Assembly (NCBI GenBank): GCA_002050235.1
Contig: MWST01000004.1
Span: 1-64,000 of the forward strand
Length of the DNA: 64,000 nucleotides
Source of the DNA: Polyangiaceae bacterium UTPRO1
GTDB lineage: Bacteria > Desulfobacterota > Binatia > UTPRO1
Direction: 5' to 3'
Under the pieces are notes generated by a model. It was not told the DNA's origin. It saw only the letters and a list, made by a program, of their open reading frames with translations, and searched no databases. Shown in pieces: positions 52,243 through 61,581 of the stretch. Position 1 is the stretch's first letter. Each line of letters opens with the position of its first letter. The position numbers and the translations under genes were made by a program.

Positions 52243-54021
52243 TCAGGCGAGGACGCCGCCGGCGGCGACGATCTGCTCGGCGATGCGGACGCGCGCGTCG
52301 AGGAGGCCTTTCGGCACCAGGGTGGTGAAGCGGGCGATCGTCGCGAGGTGGGCTGCGAGCTCGGGGCCGTCGGTGTCGTTCGCGAAGAGCGTACGAGCGT
52401 TGGCCGCCAGGCGCTCGCTCGCTTCGGCCGCGAACACCGCGACCATGTCCTGCTCGAGCTTCGCTTTGTCCTCGCCGCGGCGGCGAATGAGCTTGCGCGT
52501 GCGCACGACCGCGCTCTCCAACGCGTAGAGGTCGATGATCATGTCGGCGAAGCGCTCGAGATGCATCTGCTTGCGCCCGATCTCGGCGGGCTCGCGCTGC
52601 ATGAGGAGCTTGGTCGTGTAGGCGACCAGGCGCTTCGCCTGGTCGACCGCGTGGACTTCGTGGAAGAGCGTATGGTCGACCGGCGGGTGGTCGCCGTTCC
52701 CGCTCGCGAGGTCGGCCTCGACTTCGCGCACGAACTCGAGCATCGGCAGACCCTGGGTCATCACGCGCTTCATCATCGTCGCGGGGATGAGGAGCCGATT
52801 GATCTCGTTCGTGCCTTCGAAGATGCGGTTGATGCGCGAATCGCGGTAGTGGCGCTCGAGCGGATAGTCGGCGACGAAGCCGTAGCCGCCGAGCATCTGC
52901 AGCGACTCGTCGACGACGAAGTCGAGCGTCTCGGTGCCGAAGACCTTCACGATCGACTGCTCGATCGTGTACTCCTCGATCGCCCGCACGACCTGGCGAT
53001 CGTAGTCGGAGGCGTCCGCAGCGATGCGCGCGATGCGGGCGTCGATGAGGCCGGCGGTGCGATAGCTGGCGGCGTCGGCGACGTAGATGCGGACCGCCAT
53101 GTCGGCGATCTTCCGCTGCACGGCGCCGAACTCGACGAGGGGCGTCTGGAACTGCTTGCGGTCGCTCGCATATTTGACCGCGTATTCGAGGCACTCGCGA
53201 GCGCCGCCGAGCGCGGCGGCGCCGAGCTTCAAGCGTCCGACGTTCAGGATGTTGAAGGCGATACGGTGACCGAGACCTTCTTCCCCGAGCAGGTTCTCGG
53301 CGGGAACGACGACGTCTTCGAGGAGCAGCTGACAGGTCGACGAGCCCTTGATGCCGAGCTTGAGCTCCTCGGCGCCGGTCGCGACGCCAGCCCAGGCGCG
53401 TTCGACGAGGAAGGCGCTGAATTTTTCGCCGTCGATCTTGGCGAAGACCGTGAACAGGTCGGCGAAGCCGCCGTTGGTGATGAACTGCTTCACGCCGCTG
53501 AGCGCGAAGTCGCCGTTCGGGAGCCGGACGGCCTTCGTCTGGGCGCCGAGAGCGTCGCTTCCCGACCCGGGTTCGGTGAGCGCGTAGGCGGCGATCAACT
53601 CGCCGGACATGAGGCGCGGGAGGTAGCGCGCTTTCTGGGCGTCGGTGCCGTAGAACAGAAGGGGAAGGGTGCCGATGCCGGTGTGCGCGCCCCAGGACAC
53701 CGCGAAGGACGCCAGCTTGAACGCCCGCTCGCCGATCAGCGTCGATGCCGCCTTGGTGACGCCGAGCCCGCCGTGGTGCGTCGGGATGTCGAACATCAGC
53801 AGGCCGAGCTCCCCCGCCTTCTTGAGGAGGCCGCGCATGACGCCGGGGCGTTGCGCTTCGATCGCGTCGACCTGCGGCAGGACCTCGCGGCGCACGAACT
53901 CCTCGGCGACCCGGGCGACTTCCGCGTCTCTGGAGTCCAGATCCTCGTACGTGAAGCAGTCGCGAACGGTAGCTCCGGTGAGGAAGCTGCCGCCGCGCGC
54001 AAGGGGTTCTCCGAGCGTCAT
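52243..54021 (-). CDS. Acyl-CoA dehydrogenase, VLCAD/ACAD9-like with C-terminal extension
   Basis: 592 residues; the standard ACAD fold fills about 1-410 and an extra helical domain follows, as in very-long-chain enzymes. Motifs: YALTEPGSGSDALGAQT (FAD/substrate loop), FITNGGFADLF, RKQFQTPLVEFGAVQ, QMLGGYGFVADYPLERHYRD, and the catalytic Glu in RIFEGTNEIN. It would oxidise long acyl-CoAs to enoyl-CoAs, donating electrons to EtfAB. Single gene with an AT-rich promoter region and a nearby inverted repeat. Confidence 0.95.
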   Translation of the reverse strand: MTLGEPLARGGSFLTGATVRDCFTYEDLDSRDAEVARVAEEFVRREVLPQVDAIEAQRPGVMRGLLKKAGELGLLMFDIPTHHGGLGVTKAASTLIGERAFKLASFAVSWGAHTGIGTLPLLFYGTDAQKARYLPRLMSGELIAAYALTEPGSGSDALGAQTKAVRLPNGDFALSGVKQFITNGGFADLFTVFAKIDGEKFSAFLVERAWAGVATGAEELKLGIKGSSTCQLLLEDVVVPAENLLGEEGLGHRIAFNILNVGRLKLGAAALGGARECLEYAVKYASDRKQFQTPLVEFGAVQRKIADMAVRIYVADAASYRTAGLIDARIARIAADASDYDRQVVRAIEEYTIEQSIVKVFGTETLDFVVDESLQMLGGYGFVADYPLERHYRDSRINRIFEGTNEINRLLIPATMMKRVMTQGLPMLEFVREVEADLASGNGDHPPVDHTLFHEVHAVDQAKRLVAYTTKLLMQREPAEIGRKQMHLERFADMIIDLYALESAVVRTRKLIRRRGEDKAKLEQDMVAVFAAEASERLAANARTLFANDTDGPELAAHLATIARFTTLVPKGLLDARVRIAEQIVAAGGVLA

Positions 54022-54048
54022 GGACAGCGGCAGCTAGCAAGCGACGTG

Positions 54049-54077
54049 CCATATTGCACAGTGCGTCGAAGAATCAA
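54049..54077 (-). promoter_or_regulatory. Candidate promoter of the long-chain acyl-CoA dehydrogenase gene
   Basis: TTGATT-N17-ATATGG on the minus strand, about 27 nt before ATG 54021, in a markedly AT-rich patch of an otherwise GC-rich window. Confidence 0.45.
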
Positions 54078-54094
54078 CCTATTGATTTAACAGG
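54078..54094. promoter_or_regulatory. Near-perfect inverted repeat abutting the dehydrogenase promoter
   Basis: CCTATTGATTTAACAGG: 6-bp arms with one mismatch around a 5-nt centre, directly upstream of the -35 box. The size and place fit a TetR- or GntR-type operator. No such regulator gene is adjacent. Confidence 0.45.
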
Positions 54095-54184
54095 AGATAT
54101 TCCACGGATCGTCGGATGGGGTCGTCGTGCGAGCGTGCAATGATGGCTGCGGCCCGGCGTCCCCGCGCCTTGGACACGCCGCCT

Positions 54185-55192
54185 TCAGCTCTCGGCGATC
54201 GGCTCGTGCGGGCGGATGGCGACGACCTTACCACCGCTCGAGCTCGCGGCCTTCGCCGGCGCAGCGGCCATGGGCCGGGTGCTGGCGGTGCGCTCCGCCC
54301 GCTCGGCGGCGATCCGTGCGGCGTGCTGCTGCTCCAGGCGCCGGCGCGCCGCCATGATCCGTTTGGCATCGCGGTAGCCGGCATCCATCAGCTCGCGGTT
54401 CTTCCGCGGGTAGGCGTTGAAGACGTGGAGCGGACCGAACCCGCTGTACTGCTCGCCGGGCTCGATGATGGTGACCGGCACGTCGTGCAGACGGCCGTTC
54501 TCCATGCGCGCGTAGAGGTAGCCCATGTTTCCGATGGTCCGCCACATGACGTCGGCGAAGCGCTGTACGAAGTCGATGACGCCGCCGAGGCGCCCTCGAT
54601 AGGGCAGCTGGCTCGCGATCGGAGCCAGGAGGTAGATCTCGGTGGCGCCGAGCCCGAGCGCGTGCTCGAGCGGGATGTTCCAGGCGAAGCCGCCGTCGAC
54701 GAACCAGTCGTTGCGGAACCGGACCGGAGGGAAGAGGAGCGGGATGGCGTAGCCGGCGCGCGACAAGGTCCGGAGGTCGCGCCAGCCGTTGCAGTCGCGC
54801 TTCGAGTAGACCTCGCCGCGGCCGCGCGAGACGTTCAGCAGAATGAACTCGAGGTCGATCCGGCTCTCGAAGATCTTCGGGAAATCGATGTACTCCTCGA
54901 CCGCGCTCTGCAGGCGCTCCATCGAGAAGAGCGAGCGGCCGAAGATCGGGTTGTGGCGGAGGCTCGGCGAGAAGATGCGCGGCAGGGAGTAGAAGCCGCT
55001 CCAGGCCTCCTCGAGCTGCGCCAAGCCGCCCGAGACGTAGCAGCAGGCATTGATGACGCCGATCGAGCTGCCGACGATCACGTCCGGCTTGACGCCCTGT
55101 TCTTCCAGGAGCCGCATGGCGCCGACGTGATGGGCGCCGAGTGCGGCGCCGCCTCCGAGGATGAATACCCGCTTCTGCTTCCGCCCCATCAT
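54185..55192 (-). CDS. Patatin-like phospholipase
   Basis: 335 residues. RVFILGGGAALGAHHVGAM (oxyanion loop), nucleophile GSSIGV and the Asp in VDGGFAWNIP are all present. The C-terminal part beyond about 290 is Ala/Lys-rich and likely disordered. It would release fatty acids from phospholipids or similar esters. It is the last gene of a three-gene minus-strand unit with an SDR and an acyltransferase. The substrate is not known. Confidence 0.9.
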   Translation of the reverse strand: MMGRKQKRVFILGGGAALGAHHVGAMRLLEEQGVKPDVIVGSSIGVINACCYVSGGLAQLEEAWSGFYSLPRIFSPSLRHNPIFGRSLFSMERLQSAVEEYIDFPKIFESRIDLEFILLNVSRGRGEVYSKRDCNGWRDLRTLSRAGYAIPLLFPPVRFRNDWFVDGGFAWNIPLEHALGLGATEIYLLAPIASQLPYRGRLGGVIDFVQRFADVMWRTIGNMGYLYARMENGRLHDVPVTIIEPGEQYSGFGPLHVFNAYPRKNRELMDAGYRDAKRIMAARRRLEQQHAARIAAERAERTASTRPMAAAPAKAASSSGGKVVAIRPHEPIAES

Positions 55193-55219
55193 GTCCCCCG
55201 CAACGAAGTCACCTCGCCG

Positions 55220-56260
55220 TCACCAAAACCAGCTCCACCGCCGCCTGAGCCCCGCCTGGATCATGTCGTGGATGCGGTCCTTCACCTGCGCGACCTTCTT
55301 GCCGATGACCTCGTCCTCGTCGTTGGCGTTGCCGCGGAACTCCATCGGCTCACCGAAGTGGATGTGGTAGCGCACCGGCAGCGGCAAGTAGTTGAGGAGG
55401 ATCGGGAACGCCGGCATGCCGAGCAGGTCGGCGAGCGGTCTGACGTTGGCGACCGAGATCGCCTGCTCCTCCGAGCCTACTACCGCGACCGGGACGATCG
55501 GCGTCCGGGTCGCGAGCGCGAGCCGCATGAAGCCGTAGCCGAACTCCTGGAGCCGATAGCGCTCGGCGAAGGTCTTGTTCATGCCGCGCACACCCTCCGG
55601 AAACGCGATCACGGCCTCGCCGTGCTCGAGGATGTCGCGGGCGTTCTTGGGTGTGCCGACGACGCCGCCGATGCGCGCCATGAAGACGTTGAAGAAGGGT
55701 AGCGTCGGCAGCCAGTACTCGGCCATGCCGCGGAGCGGGCGCGGCGGATCGGCCTCGAGCACCGTCGCCACGCCGATCATGCCGGCGTCGAGGGCGACCT
55801 GGCCGGCGTGGTTGGGGATGACGAGCATCCGTCCCTTGGGGAGGTGCTCGAGGCCGGTGGTGCGGACGCGGAAGTAGTAGCGATAGATGAGCGCGAAGAG
55901 GAGCAGCGTGCGGCGTGCGACGTCGGGATTGAATCCCCACGGATCGTATCCGTAGCTGTTGACGCGGATCGGCGAGCGATGGAGACGTTCGCGGATTTCG
56001 TGATTCAGCTCGCGGATCAACCGCGGGGCGAAGCTCTCGAGCACGCCGCCGACGAGGTCGGAGAGGGCGCTGAAGGGCTCGGCGCCGCCGGGTGTGTCGC
56101 GGCTCGGCAAGTCGTCGACGGCAACGTCCGGGTCGCGGTGTGCCGGACTCCCGGGAGCATCGTGCATGGAGATGCCGCCGGGGCCGACGACCGCTCTCGG
56201 CCGGGTGCGGCTGCGGGCCGGACGCTCGGAGGGCGATTTCGGGAAGGTCGACTTGGCCAT
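55220..56260 (-). CDS. PlsC-like lysophospholipid/glycerol acyltransferase
   Basis: 346 residues with an N-terminal low-complexity stretch of about 60. The LPLAT core (about 120-330) has IPNHAGQVALDAGM (catalytic NH-x6-D variant seen in the TMEM68-like subgroup), FFNVFMARIGGVVGTP, and FPEGVRGMNKTF (motif III). It acylates glycerol-type lipids from acyl-CoA or acyl-ACP at the membrane. It follows the SDR gene by 9 nt and precedes the patatin gene by 27, suggesting a lipid-remodelling operon. Confidence 0.87.
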   Translation of the reverse strand: MAKSTFPKSPSERPARSRTRPRAVVGPGGISMHDAPGSPAHRDPDVAVDDLPSRDTPGGAEPFSALSDLVGGVLESFAPRLIRELNHEIRERLHRSPIRVNSYGYDPWGFNPDVARRTLLLFALIYRYYFRVRTTGLEHLPKGRMLVIPNHAGQVALDAGMIGVATVLEADPPRPLRGMAEYWLPTLPFFNVFMARIGGVVGTPKNARDILEHGEAVIAFPEGVRGMNKTFAERYRLQEFGYGFMRLALATRTPIVPVAVVGSEEQAISVANVRPLADLLGMPAFPILLNYLPLPVRYHIHFGEPMEFRGNANDEDEVIGKKVAQVKDRIHDMIQAGLRRRWSWFW

Positions 56261-56269
56261 CGCCGCGCT

Positions 56270-57199
56270 TCAGTGCCTGACGCTGCCGAAGATCTCTTCG
56301 AGGGAGAAGAGCGGCTGGAACCCGGTCGCTTCGCGGAAGCGGCGGCCGTCGATCGTGCACGGGTATTTCACGAAGTCGATGGCGCCGGGCGGCAGATGGT
56401 AGAGGCCGAGGCGGAAGAGGCCGTCGATCGTAGTGCGCGCCAGCGGTTCCGGCAGCGGTACCGCCGTGCCGCCGGTCTCGCGGATCGCCACCTTGAGCGG
56501 AACGGCGCCGGGTCCAGTCACGTTGAAGATACCGCGCAGGCCGAGCTCGATCGTGCGGCCGATCGCCTCGGCGAGATCTTCCTCGTGGATGAACTGGACC
56601 ATCGGGTTGAAGCCCATGATCGTCGGTACGTAGCGGAGCTTCAGGTAGCCGCCGATGGCGCTGTGCACGTAGTAGCCGAGGGTCGGCACCGGGCGCAGGA
56701 TAGTGGTCGCGATCTCGGGGTACTTCCAGAGGAACGTGCCGCAGAGCGTGTCGACCTCGGCGAGATCGCGGATGTCAGGGTAGTGCCGGCTCACGTTCAG
56801 GGCCGTGTCCTCGTCCATGTAATACGAGCTTTCGGGTAGCGCGCCGTAGACGTAAGAGCTCGAGAGGACGACGAGCCTCTTCACGCCGTAGGTGGCGCAG
56901 CATTCGAGCAGGCGCTTCGTGCCGGCGACATTGATCTCGTGGCGAACCATGGGGTCGGCCCGGAAGTGCCGGACGAAGGCCAGGTGGACCACGGCTGCGG
57001 GGCGTTCCCGCCGGAAGATGTCTTCGAATTTCCTCTTGCGCAGGTCCATCGTGTGGACGGTGATGTAGCCGGGGTGACCCTCCCACGGAGCCCGATCCAC
57101 GCCGCTCACCGCGAACTGGTCGGCGAGGCGCTTGGCCACCAGCCGTCCCTGACCGCCGGCGATCCCCGTGATCAGCAACCGCTCCACGGGAGCGCTCAT
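56270..57199 (-). CDS. NAD(P)-dependent epimerase-like SDR, YxxxR active site
   Basis: 309 residues from ATG 57199. Atypical glycine motif ITGIAGGQGRLVAKRL near residue 10; INVAGTKRLLECC; SSSYVYGA. The position of the catalytic YxxxK reads YPDIR (Tyr140, Arg144), followed by the normal xxAE. It shares this Lys-to-Arg change with the SDR at 326-1351. Such SDRs may still bind NAD(P). First gene of the three-gene lipid unit; substrate unknown. Confidence 0.82.
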   Translation of the reverse strand: MSAPVERLLITGIAGGQGRLVAKRLADQFAVSGVDRAPWEGHPGYITVHTMDLRKRKFEDIFRRERPAAVVHLAFVRHFRADPMVRHEINVAGTKRLLECCATYGVKRLVVLSSSYVYGALPESSYYMDEDTALNVSRHYPDIRDLAEVDTLCGTFLWKYPEIATTILRPVPTLGYYVHSAIGGYLKLRYVPTIMGFNPMVQFIHEEDLAEAIGRTIELGLRGIFNVTGPGAVPLKVAIRETGGTAVPLPEPLARTTIDGLFRLGLYHLPPGAIDFVKYPCTIDGRRFREATGFQPLFSLEEIFGSVRH

Positions 57200-57299
57200 A
57201 TGCGACCGGTTCCGGGTCCGCAATGTCAGGAAAAGGCGGACGCCCGGCGGGCTCAAGTTCTCGCCGGCCGCGTCCGATAGCCCCGCGGGGAAGGGGCGC

Positions 57300-58151
57300 A
57301 TGATCACCAGGGAGGCGCACGATCTGGCGCGCTTGCGCGCCGAGATCATCAACTCGAAAGAGGTTCCGACGATCCCGGTGCTGCTGCTGCGCATCCTCCG
57401 CGTCGTCGACGGGGAGCGCGCTGCCGCCAGAGATCTCGTCGACCTGATGCAGCGCGATCAGGCGCTCGCCGGTCGCGTCCTGCGCCTCGCCAACAGCGGC
57501 TTCTTCGGGTGCTCCCGGGAGGTCGGGTCGCTGGCGCGCGCGGTCATGCTGCTCGGGTTCGCGACGGTCAAGAATCTGGCGCTCGGCATCAAGATCTGGG
57601 AGACGATGGCAACGCGCGGGGGGGCGAGCTTCACGGTGCTCTGGGAGCACTCGACCCTGGTCGGTGCGGCGGCGCGCCTGATCGCGCGGCATACGAGGAC
57701 GGTCGATCCCGACGAGGCCTTCACGGCCGGCCTCCTGCACGACATCGGCAAGGTGGTGCTGCGCCTCCACTTCGCAACGCTGTACGACGCCGTTGTCGCC
57801 GCCGGCGGCGCGACGCCCCTCGTCGTCCGCGAGCGCGACGCCTTCGGCGTCGACCACGCCTGCGCGGGCGCCTGGCTCGGGTCGTCGTGGCGGCTGCCGG
57901 AGGCTATCGTCGATGCGTGCCGCGAGCACCACGACGAGGTCGGCGCCGGCGCTCCGTGCAGCATCCCCGTCATCGTCAATCTCGCCAACCGACTGGTGCA
58001 TTGGACCGACGTGGAGCAGGGCGAGCTCGCACCCGAGGCGGCAGCGGTGCTCGACGGCTGCGGCGGATTATCGTTCGCCGCCGCCGTCGAGATCGCGGCG
58101 CAGCTCCAGGGGCAGAAGGACGATCTGCGCGTCTTCTACGGAGCGGACTGA
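57300..58151 (+). CDS. HDOD-domain protein
   Basis: 283 residues from ATG 57300. The HDOD domain spans about 15-215: VPTIPVLLLRILRVVD, DLMQRDQALAGRVLRLANS, VMLLGFATVKNLALGI, and HDIGK in FTAGLLHDIGKVVLRL. HDOD proteins are output or scaffolding modules in signalling and are seldom active phosphohydrolases. The gene ends 2 nt before the histidine kinase start, so the two form a unit. Confidence 0.88.
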   Translation: MITREAHDLARLRAEIINSKEVPTIPVLLLRILRVVDGERAAARDLVDLMQRDQALAGRVLRLANSGFFGCSREVGSLARAVMLLGFATVKNLALGIKIWETMATRGGASFTVLWEHSTLVGAAARLIARHTRTVDPDEAFTAGLLHDIGKVVLRLHFATLYDAVVAAGGATPLVVRERDAFGVDHACAGAWLGSSWRLPEAIVDACREHHDEVGAGAPCSIPVIVNLANRLVHWTDVEQGELAPEAAAVLDGCGGLSFAAAVEIAAQLQGQKDDLRVFYGAD

Positions 58152-58153
58152 CC

Positions 58154-59569
58154 ATGGTTCAGGCTCATCGCCAAGCGCTCGGCGACGCGCAGGAGCAGTA
58201 CGACACCCTGGTCACCCATCTGTCGCTGATTCGCGACCTCACGCGCTTCGGGCACCAGGCGTCGACCTTCGCGGAGCTGGCGTCGGAGCTGGCGCGCGCC
58301 CTCGTGCTCGGGCTCGGCTACGAGCGGGTCACGGTGGTCGGTATCCGACCCGAGGAGGCGCCGACGGTCGTCGCCAGCTTCAGCCAGAGCGAGCGCTTCG
58401 ACGAGGCTGCGGAGGCGACCCCCGCAGCCGTGCTGACGCTCGCGACCGACGTGGTCCGGGCGCGGGCGCTCCTGCGCTGGGGCGGCGACGGCGTCGGCGC
58501 GCGGCAGCCGCTGCCGCCGGGGCTCGGCGGCTCGGCGGTGGGCTTTCCGCTCGTGATCGGCGACGAGTGCGCGGGCGCAGTCGTGTGCCTGCAGCTCGTG
58601 CCGGTATGCTGGGATCTGGTGAGCCAGCGCGCCCTCGAGCTCGTGGGCGACATCATCGCCCAGGTCATGACGCTCGCCCAGACGCGGCTTTCGATGAGCG
58701 CCATCCAGGCCGGGCTCGAGGCGGAGCTCGGCTCGACCCGGAGCCGGGTCGAGCGCCAGGAGGAGACGCTGCGCGCGCAGTCCGAGCGGATCGGCGACCT
58801 CGCGACCTCGCTCATCCGCTCCAATCGCGCCAAGAACACTTTCTTGGCGCTCATGTCCCACGAGCTGCGGACGCCGCTCGCGGTCATCCTGGGCTTCGGA
58901 GGACTCCTCCGTGAGGAGGCCGTCGGGCCGATCAACCAGCAGCAGGGCGAGTACCTGGACCGGATCATGTCGAACGGCCGGCACCTGCACCAGCTCGTCG
59001 AGGACATGCTCTTCTTCGTCGATGCCGAGACCGTGCGCATCGTGCCGACGCGCGCCACCGTCGACCTGGCGGCGATCGTTCACGAGATCGCCGCGGCGAT
59101 GCCGCGGTACGGCGCTCCCGATGCGCCCGCCTTCGTCGTCGACATTGCACCCGATGCTGCGACCGTGGAGAGCGACGCGCTCCTGCTCCGCCGCGTCCTC
59201 TTCCACGTCGTCGGCAACGCCTTCAAGTTCACCGAGCGCGGCGAGATCCGGGTCGAGGCGAGGTGCGCTCCCGGCGGCCGCGGCTGCCGCATCCGCGTCG
59301 TCGACACCGGGATCGGGATCGCACCGGCCCAACTCGGACGCATCTTCGAGCTCTTCCGGCAGGGCGACGACAGCCATACGCGCAAGCACGAGGGCGTCGG
59401 CCTCGGCTTGAGCCTGGTGCGGGCCTGTCTGGCGTTGCTGAGCGGCGAGTGCCGCGTGACGCCGGGGACGGCCGGAGGCACCGTCGTCGAGCTCGTGATC
59501 CCGGATCTGCCGGCACGGACGGCTGCCGCCCCGCTCCGGGAGCTTCGCGCCCGAGCGCTGCCGGCGTGA
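58154..59569 (+). CDS. GAF-type soluble sensor histidine kinase
   Basis: 471 residues from ATG 58154. The N-terminal GAF-like domain (about 15-185) has no membrane span. A coiled coil (LGSTRSRVERQEETLRAQ) leads to HisKA with LMSHELRTPLAVILG, then HATPase with HVVGNAFKFTE, DTGIGIAPAQ and VGLGLSLVRACL. It is coupled to the HDOD gene (2-nt gap). No receiver domain or response regulator is adjacent. A model in which the HDOD protein is output or scaffold for this kinase is inference. Confidence 0.92.
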   Translation: MVQAHRQALGDAQEQYDTLVTHLSLIRDLTRFGHQASTFAELASELARALVLGLGYERVTVVGIRPEEAPTVVASFSQSERFDEAAEATPAAVLTLATDVVRARALLRWGGDGVGARQPLPPGLGGSAVGFPLVIGDECAGAVVCLQLVPVCWDLVSQRALELVGDIIAQVMTLAQTRLSMSAIQAGLEAELGSTRSRVERQEETLRAQSERIGDLATSLIRSNRAKNTFLALMSHELRTPLAVILGFGGLLREEAVGPINQQQGEYLDRIMSNGRHLHQLVEDMLFFVDAETVRIVPTRATVDLAAIVHEIAAAMPRYGAPDAPAFVVDIAPDAATVESDALLLRRVLFHVVGNAFKFTERGEIRVEARCAPGGRGCRIRVVDTGIGIAPAQLGRIFELFRQGDDSHTRKHEGVGLGLSLVRACLALLSGECRVTPGTAGGTVVELVIPDLPARTAAAPLRELRARALPA

Positions 59570-59587
59570 GCTAGAGGCTGCGGGCGA

Positions 59588-61000
59588 TCAGATCTGCCGT
59601 CGCTTCTCCACGCCGCGCGCCGTTCGCATCGCCACGATCAGCGCGACGAGCATGACGGCGTCGACCACTGCGATTCCGCGGGCGGGCGGCATGCCGGCGA
59701 ACGGCGCCGCGACGATGGCGCCGCCGATCCCGGTCGCCAGCGCCGCCCCTAGCACCTGGGCGAGCTGCAGGGCCACCGAGGCGGCGCCCTCGCGGCCGAC
59801 CGGCGCCGACTCGAGGATCACGGCGGCGCAGGTCGTGAAGGCGAGGCCCATGCCGAGCCCGGCCACGGCCCAAGCGCCGACGGCGGTCCACGCCGGGACG
59901 CCGGGCACGAAGAGCGCCGCCACGCCGGCGAGGCCGGCGCCGAGGATGCCGAGGCCGCCGACTATGACCCGCGCCCGCGGCACGCTCCCGGCAAGCCGTA
60001 CCTGGAGCCATGCGCCCACGGACCAGGTGAGGGCGGCGGCGGTGAGCGTCATGCCGTTCAGTGCCATACCGGCGCCGCGCACGTCGACGATCGCGAGCGG
60101 GACGAACGCCTCGGTGCCGAAGAAGGCGAAGTTCACGAGCGCCATGGTAGCGACTGCAGCCGGAAGTCCGGGGCGGGCGGTGAGAGTACCGGGCGGCAAC
60201 AGGCGGCGTAGCGCGGTGATGGCAGTGAACCCGCCGATCGCTACGAGGACGCCGCCGGTGACGAAGGCGCCGGCGGCGGGGATGCTGCCGTACAGCGCGC
60301 CGTGTCCGCCGAGGCCCGCGAGCGCGATGGTCGAGCCGAGCGCCAGCCGCAGCGCCGTGCGAGTGCGCCCCGGACCGTCGCCGTCCAGGCGCCGGGGCTC
60401 TTCACCGCGGCGGGTGCGGAGCACCGGCACGACCAGGGCCGCCGCGAGCGCGGGGAGCGGCGCCAGACCGAGGAAGACCCAACGCCACCCCGAGTGCTCG
60501 GCGACGATACTTGCGAGCCCGGGACCGGCGAGACCGGGCACGACCCACGCGCTCGAGAGCGCCGCCAGGATCCGCGGCCGCAACGCCGCCGAATAGGCGC
60601 GCGCGATCGATGCGTAGGCCACCGCCGAGAGCAGTCCGCTGCCGAAGCCCTGGGACGTCCGACCGGCGACGATCACCGGCATCGACGGCGCGAAGCCGCT
60701 GACCACGAGGCCGCCGGCGAACAAGATCGTACCGGCGACGAACGGCCGGCCCGGCCCGGCGCGGTCGGTCGCGCCGCCGCCGACGGTGATGCCGATCAGG
60801 TTCGCGAGCATGAAGGCGCTGAAGGTCCAGCCGTACCAGGCGAGTCCTCCGAGCTCGGCGGTAGTGATCGGCAGGATGGTTGCGACTGCGAGCGCCTCGA
60901 AGGCGGTGACGACGACCACGAGTGTGAGCCCGAGCGTGAGGCGCCCGAGCGGCGGGCTCCAGATAGAAGCAGGATCCCGTACGACCGCTCGTTCCGTCAT
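59588..61000 (-). CDS. MFS transporter (DHA2-like, 12-14 helices)
   Basis: 470 residues, all membrane. N-terminal VVVVTAFEALAVATILPI and LGGLAWYGWTFSAFML are typical of drug:H+ antiporters of the DHA2 type. There is a GRTSQGFGSGLLSAVAY motif and a long central charged loop (RTRRGEEPRRLDGD). It is convergent with the kinase gene. The exported compound is unknown. Confidence 0.87.
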   Translation of the reverse strand: MTERAVVRDPASIWSPPLGRLTLGLTLVVVVTAFEALAVATILPITTAELGGLAWYGWTFSAFMLANLIGITVGGGATDRAGPGRPFVAGTILFAGGLVVSGFAPSMPVIVAGRTSQGFGSGLLSAVAYASIARAYSAALRPRILAALSSAWVVPGLAGPGLASIVAEHSGWRWVFLGLAPLPALAAALVVPVLRTRRGEEPRRLDGDGPGRTRTALRLALGSTIALAGLGGHGALYGSIPAAGAFVTGGVLVAIGGFTAITALRRLLPPGTLTARPGLPAAVATMALVNFAFFGTEAFVPLAIVDVRGAGMALNGMTLTAAALTWSVGAWLQVRLAGSVPRARVIVGGLGILGAGLAGVAALFVPGVPAWTAVGAWAVAGLGMGLAFTTCAAVILESAPVGREGAASVALQLAQVLGAALATGIGGAIVAAPFAGMPPARGIAVVDAVMLVALIVAMRTARGVEKRRQI

Positions 61001-61091
61001 CGAATGCCGCGTGCCGCCACGGCGTGGTGCCGGCGAGTGCGGCCAGCCGGCGGCTCGAATCGGACGACGACCGCGCGCACGCGGTCCGCTG

Positions 61092-61442
61092 TCAGACGAC
61101 GGCTTTCAGATGCCGGCGCGGAGTTACGGGGGCCGGTGGCTGGATCGTCTGCGCCGCCGGAAACGCGCCGCCGTGGAGCGCGCGGAATTCTTCGATCAGC
61201 GCGGCCTGTGCGTCTTCGGGTTCGTCGAGAGGAGCCACCCGGAAATAGAGCTGGCCGCCGCGCAGGTGCGCGTTCGGCGGGGCGTTCAGGTGCGCCGCCA
61301 GTGCTTCGCCGAGGTGCCCGGCGGCACCGATGAAGACGACGGTTCGGACCAGGGTAGCGAGCTCGTAGACGCCGGGACAGGTCGGTGCTTCCCCGATCAG
61401 CGCCGGAGTCAGCGGCTTCCAGACCGAGAAGTTGATCGCCAT
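61092..61442 (-). CDS. GIY-YIG-like small protein, probably degenerate
   Basis: 116 residues. CPGVYELATLVRTVVFIGAAGHLGEAL shows the GIY-YIG layout split across two strands (GVY, then FIG), but the usual arginine after it is missing and the Glu candidate (EEFRALHG) is unconfirmed. True nucleases have GIY-x10-YIG-R. This may be a non-catalytic member. It lies just downstream of the MFS gene's start on the same strand. Confidence 0.6.
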   Translation of the reverse strand: MAINFSVWKPLTPALIGEAPTCPGVYELATLVRTVVFIGAAGHLGEALAAHLNAPPNAHLRGGQLYFRVAPLDEPEDAQAALIEEFRALHGGAFPAAQTIQPPAPVTPRRHLKAVV

Positions 61443-61581
61443 GCTCTGAGCCCTCGCGACGATCAGCAACCCACGTGCCACGGCGCGTGCCGGTGAACTT
61501 CCACGTGCTTCCTCCTTTGAACTGGCGCCGGCGAGAATTAGAGCGCCACATTTCCGACGCCGGGATCGTCCCGCGCCGTCG

